Origin: Lachnospiraceae bacterium
Lineage (GTDB): Bacteria > Bacillota > Clostridia > Lachnospirales > Lachnospiraceae
NCBI GenBank assembly: GCA_017518185.1
Contig: JAFWWB010000069.1
Span: forward strand, 16,826 to 80,825
Length of the DNA stretch: 64,000 bases
Direction of reading: 5' to 3'
Below are positions 58,770 to 64,000 of this stretch, in pieces. Each line of letters opens with the position of its first letter. Position 1 is the first letter of the stretch. Position numbers and translations under genes: made by a program. The notes below the pieces were generated by a model. The model ran no database searches. It was given only the letters and a program-made list of their open reading frames with translations, and was not told the origin of the DNA.

Positions 58770-61316
58770 ATGGTACGTTATAATGTGACGGGGATGAGCT
58801 GCGCGGCCTGCCAGGCAAGGGTGGAGAAGGCAGTAGGCGCCGTGGAAGGCGTGGAGAGCTGCGCTGTGAGCCTGCTCACGAATTCCATGGGAGTGGAAGG
58901 CAGCGCAGCTCCGGAAAAGGTGATCAGGGCAGTGGAAGCTGCCGGATACGGGGCAAGTCTTCAGACTGCAGGACCGCGCGGAACGGAGGCGTATGAAGAT
59001 ACGCTTAAGGACAGCGAAACGCCGGTACTTAAAAGGCGTCTGACCGCTTCGGCGATACTGCTGATCCCATTGATGTATGTATCTATGGGACATATGCTCT
59101 GGGACTGGCCTCTGCCTGCATTTATGGACGGCAACCATGTGGCGATGGGCTTGTATGAACTGCTGCTTGCCGGCCTGATAATGGTGATCAACCGGAAGTT
59201 CTTTGTGAGCGGGTTTATGGGGCTGATCCGTCTGGCACCCAATATGGATACCCTGGTGGCCCTGGGCGCGACGGCATCTTATGCCTACAGTGTGTACGCG
59301 CTTTTTGCGATGACGTCTGCAGTGGCAGCGGGTGATACTGAGCTGGTCATGTACTATATGGATCAGTTTTATTTTGAGTCTGCCGCAACGATACTCACGC
59401 TGATCACGGTGGGAAAGACCCTGGAAGCCGGGGCCAAAGGAAAGACCACGGATGCGCTTAAGTCCCTGATGAGGATGGCCCCTAAGACCGCACATGTCAT
59501 AAGGGACGGCAGAGAGGAGACGGCTGCTGTTGAAGAAGTAAAGGTGGGAGACCGCTTTGCCGTGCGTCCGGGAGAGAGCATACCTGTGGATGGTATCGTA
59601 ACGGAAGGCGAAAGCGCGGTCAACGAATCGGCCCTGACGGGAGAGAGCATACCCGTAGAGAAGCAGGCGGGAGACCGAGTATCGGCAGCGACGATAAACA
59701 CCTCGGGCTATATGGTCTGTGAAGCGACAAGAGTGGGCGAAGATACCACCCTTGCCGGTATCATACGGATGGTGAGCGATGCGGCGGCGACCAAGGCGCC
59801 GATAGCGAAGATCGCAGACAGGGTTTCGGGAGTGTTCGTGCCTGTTGTGATAGGGATAGCGCTCGTCACCTTTACTGTATGGCTATTGACGGGACAGAGC
59901 ACCGGTTATGCCATGGCAAGAGCGGTCTCGGTGCTGGTCATAAGCTGTCCATGCGCACTGGGGCTGGCTACGCCGGTTGCCATCATGGTAGGGAACGGCG
60001 TCGGCGCAAGGACAGGCGTACTGTTCAAAACGGCCGCTGTGCAGGAGCTGGCAGGCAGGACTCAGATCGTGGCCCTGGATAAGACAGGAACGGTCACCAC
60101 CGGCAATATGTCCGTGACGGATATCCTTCCTGCAGAGGGATACAGTAAGGAGCAGCTGCTGGAAGCGGCATATGCTCTGGAGGCAAAAAGCGAACATCCT
60201 GTGGCAAAGGCCATTGCCGCATATGCGGAAGAACAGGGAGTGAGGCTGTCCGATACCACCGGATTCGAAGCTTTATCCGGAAACGGACTGAAAGCGGAGA
60301 TAGCCGGCGTCACGTATCTCGGTGGAAGTATAAGGTTTATCTCTAAGGCCGTAGGAGATATTTCGGCCGGGCATAAAAGCTCGCTTGAAAATTGGGCGGA
60401 GCAGGGAAAGACGCCCACAGCCTTTGCGGGGGATAACAGGCTCATCGGTATGATCGCGGTGGCGGATACGATAAAAGAGGATTCCGCTGATGCGGTCAGA
60501 GAGCTTAAGAATATGGGCATCCACGTTGTTATGATCACCGGAGATAATGAAAAAACTGCGGCAGCGATAGCAGGTCAGGCCGGTGTGGATGAAGTGGTGG
60601 CGGGTGTGCTGCCGGACGGCAAGGAAGCTGTCGTGCAGGAGCTGATGAAACACGGAAAGGTTGCCATGGTGGGAGACGGGATCAACGACGCTCCGGCGCT
60701 TACCCGTGCGGATATCGGCATCGCTATCGGAGCAGGAACGGATATCGCGATCGATGCGGCGGATATCGTACTGATGAAGGGCAGCATCCGGGATGTGGCG
60801 GCAGCTATACGTATATCCAGGGCAACGATAAGAAATATCCACGAGAACCTGTTCTGGGCATTTTTCTATAACGTGATAGGCATACCACTTGCGGCAGGCT
60901 GCTATGTGGCGGCCTTCGGCTGGACACTGAATCCCTTGTTCGGAGCTGCGGCTATGGGGCTGTCCAGCTTCTGTGTGGTATCCAATGCACTGCGGCTCAA
61001 TCTGCTCAGGCCTTATGACGGAGGAAGGGATAGGAAGATAAAACAGGCTGTAACGGAAAAGATATTATTAAAGGAAAAGAAGGATACGTATCAAAAGGAG
61101 GATAACAAAATGCAGATCAAAGTAAACGGGATGATGTGTGCGCACTGCGAGGCTCATGTGAAGAAGGCGCTGGAAGCGATCGACGGCGTTGAGAGCGCGG
61201 TGGCTTCACATGAGCAGAACAGTGTGACTATTTCCGCAACTAAGGAGCTTGATGAAGAGCTTATCAAAAAAGCGGTCATCGATGCGGGCTATGAATACGA
61301 AGGGATAATGGGCTGA
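58770..61316 (+). CDS. copA: Copper-exporting P1B-type ATPase with N- and C-terminal HMA domains
   Basis: An 848-aa heavy-metal pump. The N-terminal HMA domain has [11 protein letters not shown] (residues 7-17). Membrane helices begin near residue 90. The CPC metal site [11 protein letters not shown] is at about 393-403, the phosphorylation site DKTGTVTTG at about 437-445, and [10 protein letters not shown] at about 636-645. A second HMA domain, [11 protein letters not shown], occupies the last ~68 residues after a Lys-rich linker. P1B ATPases rarely carry an HMA domain at the C-terminus. An internal ribosome site may also release this domain separately. No csoR or copY is adjacent. Confidence 0.93.
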   Translation: MVRYNVTGMSCAACQARVEKAVGAVEGVESCAVSLLTNSMGVEGSAAPEKVIRAVEAAGYGASLQTAGPRGTEAYEDTLKDSETPVLKRRLTASAILLIPLMYVSMGHMLWDWPLPAFMDGNHVAMGLYELLLAGLIMVINRKFFVSGFMGLIRLAPNMDTLVALGATASYAYSVYALFAMTSAVAAGDTELVMYYMDQFYFESAATILTLITVGKTLEAGAKGKTTDALKSLMRMAPKTAHVIRDGREETAAVEEVKVGDRFAVRPGESIPVDGIVTEGESAVNESALTGESIPVEKQAGDRVSAATINTSGYMVCEATRVGEDTTLAGIIRMVSDAAATKAPIAKIADRVSGVFVPVVIGIALVTFTVWLLTGQSTGYAMARAVSVLVISCPCALGLATPVAIMVGNGVGARTGVLFKTAAVQELAGRTQIVALDKTGTVTTGNMSVTDILPAEGYSKEQLLEAAYALEAKSEHPVAKAIAAYAEEQGVRLSDTTGFEALSGNGLKAEIAGVTYLGGSIRFISKAVGDISAGHKSSLENWAEQGKTPTAFAGDNRLIGMIAVADTIKEDSADAVRELKNMGIHVVMITGDNEKTAAAIAGQAGVDEVVAGVLPDGKEAVVQELMKHGKVAMVGDGINDAPALTRADIGIAIGAGTDIAIDAADIVLMKGSIRDVAAAIRISRATIRNIHENLFWAFFYNVIGIPLAAGCYVAAFGWTLNPLFGAAAMGLSSFCVVSNALRLNLLRPYDGGRDRKIKQAVTEKILLKEKKDTYQKEDNKMQIKVNGMMCAHCEAHVKKALEAIDGVESAVASHEQNSVTISATKELDEELIKKAVIDAGYEYEGIMG
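61110..61316 (+). CDS. copZ: CopZ-like copper chaperone from an internal start in copA
   Basis: Inside copA, AAAGGAGG (61094-61101) lies eight bases before an in-frame ATG at 61110. Translation from it gives a 68-aa protein [20 protein letters not shown]..., the size and fold of the free copper chaperone CopZ. The upstream codons ([11 protein letters not shown]) look like a former intergenic sequence that became open reading frame. If used, the gene makes both a long pump and a free chaperone. E. coli copA also makes a CopZ-like product, but by frameshifting. Confidence 0.6.
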   Translation: MQIKVNGMMCAHCEAHVKKALEAIDGVESAVASHEQNSVTISATKELDEELIKKAVIDAGYEYEGIMG

Positions 61317-61331
61317 CGCTCGGTACCGGCA

Positions 61332-62327
61332 TTAGTTTGCGGCAGAGGAAGCGGCCGAATTGGCGGCGGCTATAGTCATGAGCATCATCAGGACTATCTC
61401 TTCCGCGATGAGGATGGCAACTGCGCCGCCCAGCGCTGTGGAAGTGCTGCCGTATTTGTCGGCAGCATGGTCTTCAGCCACAAGGAGAGCGGCAAACATG
61501 GCTCTGGTTTCCTTTCCGAGGCTGAAGTTGCCGAAGCCCTTATGTTTTTTCAGAAGATCGGAGGCTTCTTCGATCTCCTTTGCCATCAGTGCGGGATCAA
61601 TATCCACATCCACAAGGGCGCCGAGGGCGGCCAGCTCAGTGGACTTGCCGTATTTTATCCCTTCTTTCTTAAGAGCATCAAAGATATCCGAGGCCTTCTT
61701 GCATTTGTCCTCGCCGGCCATATTGCTGAGAGTGAGCACCTGGCAGAGGCCCTGTACGGAGTCCTTATGAAAGGGGAATTTCTTCTTCAGTACATCGAAG
61801 CATTCCTCCATATCTGCTATGAGCTTTGATTCCTCCGTGGGCATCATGGCCATAAGGGTGGCGAAAGGGATATCCTCACTGCCGGTCAGGATAGGGTGTT
61901 CCTTTTTCATGAGTTTTATTATCTTTTTGGTCTTTTCTATGATCTCCTCAGCCTGCAGGGCTTTACGCTGGTCGCAGATGATCATCGCGGAGAGCACCAT
62001 GTAGTCTGTGGTGAAGATCTTTCCTTTTTTGATCTTGCCGTATACGTTTATAACCTCATCCAGATAATTCTCCGGAACGGAGGAAACAGCCATCTTGGCG
62101 AGGAGTGCGAGTTCAACTGTACCGCGGAGATCAGAAAAGATACTCTGCTTTTCCTTGAGGATGCGTTTGCAATCCTTCATCTTCTGGATATCGGCTTTCA
62201 TGCCGGCATTGGTGTAGATGCTGGCAGCCACGATATTCATGATATCGTATTCCCACTTGAAGTCATTGTGGATAAGGGTATAATTGTCTGCAAACAGTTC
62301 GCATTTTGCCTTCAGTGTTACGTTCAT
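61332..62327 (-). CDS. DUF4003-family protein
   Basis: A 331-aa mostly helical protein, with SDLRGTVELALLAKMAVSS (about 65-83) and IDPALMAKEIEEASDLLKKH (about 238-257) in the pattern of the DUF4003 family. It ends in an Ala/Ser-rich hydrophobic tail (AILIAEEIVLMMLMTIAAAN, about 304-323) that could anchor it in the membrane. AAGGAGGG lies before ATG 62327. Function unknown. It is convergent with copA and has its own promoter. Confidence 0.8.
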   Translation of the reverse strand: MNVTLKAKCELFADNYTLIHNDFKWEYDIMNIVAASIYTNAGMKADIQKMKDCKRILKEKQSIFSDLRGTVELALLAKMAVSSVPENYLDEVINVYGKIKKGKIFTTDYMVLSAMIICDQRKALQAEEIIEKTKKIIKLMKKEHPILTGSEDIPFATLMAMMPTEESKLIADMEECFDVLKKKFPFHKDSVQGLCQVLTLSNMAGEDKCKKASDIFDALKKEGIKYGKSTELAALGALVDVDIDPALMAKEIEEASDLLKKHKGFGNFSLGKETRAMFAALLVAEDHAADKYGSTSTALGGAVAILIAEEIVLMMLMTIAAANSAASSAAN

Positions 62328-62368
62328 GGGATCCCTCCTTAAGAAAAAGGTTTATGACTACGGGAAAT

Positions 62369-62397
62369 ATTCTATCACAGGATGAGAGATATTGCAA
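62369..62397 (-). promoter_or_regulatory. Promoter of the DUF4003 gene
   Basis: On the minus strand: TTGCAA (62397-62392), 17-bp spacer, TAGAAT (62374-62369), 42 bases before the ATG. Confidence 0.7.
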
Positions 62398-62505
62398 AAA
62401 ATACCGGCTGTTATTGAGCACTTTTGAGCGGCAGGAATGACGCCGGACGATGACTCTACTTTCCGTACGTTGAAGAGGGCAGTCGCTGTGAATGCGGCTA
62501 CGTTT

Positions 62506-62575
62506 TTTGTCCAACAGATTGATTATTCGTCCAAATTCGACTATAATTGGACGAAAAGAGAGACGCTGGACGAAA
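62506..62575 (+). promoter_or_regulatory. fic promoter and palindromic operator
   Basis: TTGATT (62519-62524), 17-bp spacer, TATAAT (62542-62547). The perfect inverted repeat TTCGTCCAA (62526-62534) / TTGGACGAA (62547-62555) covers spacer and -10. Extra half-sites TTTGTCCAA (62506-62514) and TGGACGAAA (62567-62575) flank it. Half-site starts are 21 bp apart, two helical turns. Confidence 0.8.
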
Positions 62576-62584
62576 GGAGTTCTA

Positions 62585-63646
62585 ATGAGATCGTTTGATT
62601 ATAGCAGACTATATGACAAAGCATGGGATACAGATATTTTGAACCTTGTTGCGAAGATTCACGAGTGCAAAGGAAGACAGGATTTATTCATCCGTCAAAA
62701 GCCTGTGGAGTTGGATCGCCTTGTTGAGATTGCCAAAATACAGAGTACAGAGGCATCCAATAAGATAGAAGGCATCGTCACAACCAGTACTCGTATGAAG
62801 CAGCTTTTTGAGGATAAAACTACTCCAAGAAACAGGAATGAAGATGAAATTATGGGTTACCGGGACGTTCTGAACACGATTCATGAGAGCAATGAATATA
62901 TCCCGATCCGTCCTTCATACATTCTACAGCTTCACCGAGATCTTCTTAAAAGGGCAGGGTTCTCATACGGAGGACATTTTAAGAATGTGCAGAACTACAT
63001 CAATGAAACAAAACCTGACGGAACCGTTGTAACCAGATTCACGCCGATTGCGCCTTATGACACACCAGATGCTGTGGAGAATCTGTGCAATGCCTATGAA
63101 CAGGCTATCGCAAACGAGAAAATAGATTCCCTGATTCTTATTCCGACATTTATCTGCGATTTCATATGCATCCATCCGTTTAATGATGGCAATGGAAGGA
63201 TGAGCAGACTGCTAACGCTGCTCCTTCTGTATAAAAACGGCTATAGCGTTGGGAAATATATCAGTATTGAAAAGCAGATAGAGAAAACGAAAGATCGTTA
63301 TTACGATACTCTTGAAGAATCCGATGCAAGATGGCATGAAGAAGAAAATGATCCGACACCGTTTATAAGATATATGCTGCAGGCAATTCTGGCCTGTTAT
63401 ACAGAATTTGAAGAACGGGTCGGATTAATGACTGAAAGGGGAAACGGCAGTACAGCATACGACATTGTCAAAAAGTACACCGAAGAAAAAATCGGCAAGT
63501 TTACGGGGGCGGATGTTGTGGCTCACTGTCCGAGCATAGGAAGATCATCTGCGCTGGCAGCATTAAAGAAACTAACTGAGGAAGGACTTATCATCAGAGA
63601 AGGTTCGGGCAGAAGCACATTTTATGTTCGTGCGGACAGCAAATAG
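62585..63646 (+). CDS. Fic-domain protein with C-terminal winged helix
   Basis: A 353-aa Fic protein. The catalytic HPFNDGNGRMSR motif (about 199-210) is intact, so AMP transfer to a target Tyr/Ser/Thr is expected. Near the N-terminus TEASNKIEGI (about 54-63) fits the inhibitory-helix motif [S/T]xxxE[G/N], placing it in the self-inhibited class. The last ~70 residues form a winged-helix-like domain (IGRSSALAALKKLTEEGLII). ATG 62585 with AAAGGAG is the start; the open frame from 62492 runs through the operator. The gene is AT-rich and flanked by identical operators. Confidence 0.9.
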   Translation: MRSFDYSRLYDKAWDTDILNLVAKIHECKGRQDLFIRQKPVELDRLVEIAKIQSTEASNKIEGIVTTSTRMKQLFEDKTTPRNRNEDEIMGYRDVLNTIHESNEYIPIRPSYILQLHRDLLKRAGFSYGGHFKNVQNYINETKPDGTVVTRFTPIAPYDTPDAVENLCNAYEQAIANEKIDSLILIPTFICDFICIHPFNDGNGRMSRLLTLLLLYKNGYSVGKYISIEKQIEKTKDRYYDTLEESDARWHEEENDPTPFIRYMLQAILACYTEFEERVGLMTERGNGSTAYDIVKKYTEEKIGKFTGADVVAHCPSIGRSSALAALKKLTEEGLIIREGSGRSTFYVRADSK

Positions 63647-63648
63647 CT

Positions 63649-63680
63649 TTTCGTCCAAAAAACAGCCAATTTGGACGAAA
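63649..63680 (+). promoter_or_regulatory. Second copy of the fic operator, downstream of the gene
   Basis: TTTCGTCCAAA (63649-63659), 10-base spacer, TTTGGACGAAA (63670-63680): perfect 11-bp arms. Core half-sites are again 21 bp apart, as in the upstream operator. It starts 3 bases after the fic stop. It could also fold as an RNA hairpin but lacks a U-run. Confidence 0.75.
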
Positions 63681-63710
63681 TAAATGGATGTTGGATGATC
63701 GGTCACAGAG

Positions 63711-63866
63711 CTGATCTCAGGCAATACCATTCATAATGCGAACGTATCCGCCAATATGCTGCGGTCAAAGTTTTATGTCTGCCCGGTCTGCGGAAACGTG
63801 GTCCACAGCATGGGTGAGGCGGAGATCCACTGTCACGGCATACGGCTTACGCCTTTAGAGGCGGAA
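63711..63866 (+). pseudogene. Remnant of a MerR-family regulator C-terminal region
   Basis: The frame reads KFYVCPVCGNVVHSMGEAEI then HCHGIRLTPLEAE, the Cys-rich C-terminal segment often found in MerR-type regulators of Lachnospiraceae (from memory). The N-terminal helix-turn-helix is absent, there is no start codon or ribosome site, and after PLEAE the frame no longer resembles the family. It looks like debris left by an insertion or deletion. Confidence 0.5.
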
Positions 63867-64000
63867 GCGACAGCCTTGATGCTTTCGATGCGATTGTTCT
63901 TCAGGAGCAGGAAGGTATCTGTGTAGAGCTTCATCCGCCGCTCCGAAAGAAGATATTCGATATCCCGTTTGACCCCGGGATCATTCAACAGCTCGGGCAG
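63833..64000 (-). CDS. Unrecognised protein, C-terminal end only
   Basis: A minus-strand frame open from the right edge to TGA at 63835-63833, 55 residues. It reads LPELLNDPGVKRDIEYLLSE then RRMKLYTDTFLLLKNNRIES and a short tail. It is helical and charged; I do not recognise it. Its last ~12 codons are the antisense of the MerR remnant, so its natural C-terminus was probably altered at the junction. Confidence 0.4.
   Translation of the reverse strand: MPELLNDPGVKRDIEYLLSERRMKLYTDTFLLLKNNRIESIKAVASASKGVSRMP

Overview
The window is a moderately GC-rich chromosomal segment that most resembles an anaerobic Clostridia, probably Lachnospiraceae. The grounds are the glycyl-radical NrdD, the long-form PyrF, PyrBI together, the yicC-remA-gmk-rpoZ block, a FeoA/FeoB pair, a DUF4003-type protein and AGGAGG-type ribosome binding sites nearly everywhere. 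The genus cannot be fixed from sequence reading alone.

Region by region: 1-9909 is nucleotide supply (nrdD, pyrF, pyrE, purE, purM, purN, purD), with an M29 aminopeptidase and two tiny membrane proteins inserted. A 43-bp tandem repeat sits before purM. 9996-15983 carries a membrane SH3 protein, clpC, a 137-aa conserved protein, radA and a SEC-C protein. 15991-18053 holds two linked G3E (CobW-like) GTPases, one with a very His-rich metal-binding stretch. On the minus strand are pyrB-pyrI and a nitroreductase. 20110-23882 has hisS, aspS and a phosphopantetheinyl transferase, followed by a tRNA-Thr/tRNA-Pro pair. 25297-30614 is a housekeeping run (yicC, remA, gmk, rpoZ, rimO, pgsA, cinA). It is joined by an ATGA overlap to a surface-polysaccharide cluster at 30611-39634: a CDP-glucose-forming enzyme, a ThDP enzyme, glycosyltransferases, a flippase and three ATP-grasp ligases. 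Next come a chorismate mutase-ACT protein, malic enzyme, a GGDEF-EAL protein, a membrane spermidine-synthase-like protein, fdhD and an FtsX-type ABC exporter.

The most unusual part is 49200-61316. A mazEF-type pair with a perfect palindrome over its promoter comes first. It is followed by an operon for amino-acid uptake preceded by a 34-codon leader peptide with six Cys and alternating Met-Cys codons, and by hairpins that could form a terminator/antiterminator switch. The first structural gene fuses two different solute-binding domains (family-3 amino-acid type and NlpA/MetQ type) in one lipoprotein. It is followed by a MetNI-like set and by a polar-amino-acid set (two permeases and an ATPase). 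I read this as a combined sulfur-amino-acid importer under leader-peptide attenuation. The next block is iron and copper: feoA, feoB and a small HMA membrane protein, with three copies of a TTAGC-N4-GCTAA-like operator, then copA carrying a C-terminal CopZ domain that has its own strong internal ribosome binding site and ATG.

The right end (62300-64000) is AT-richer and looks acquired. It carries a Fic-domain gene flanked on both sides by the same palindromic operator with identical 21-bp half-site spacing, a MerR-family remnant, and the end of an unrecognised minus-strand gene. There are no rRNA genes, CRISPR arrays or complete insertion sequences that I can see.
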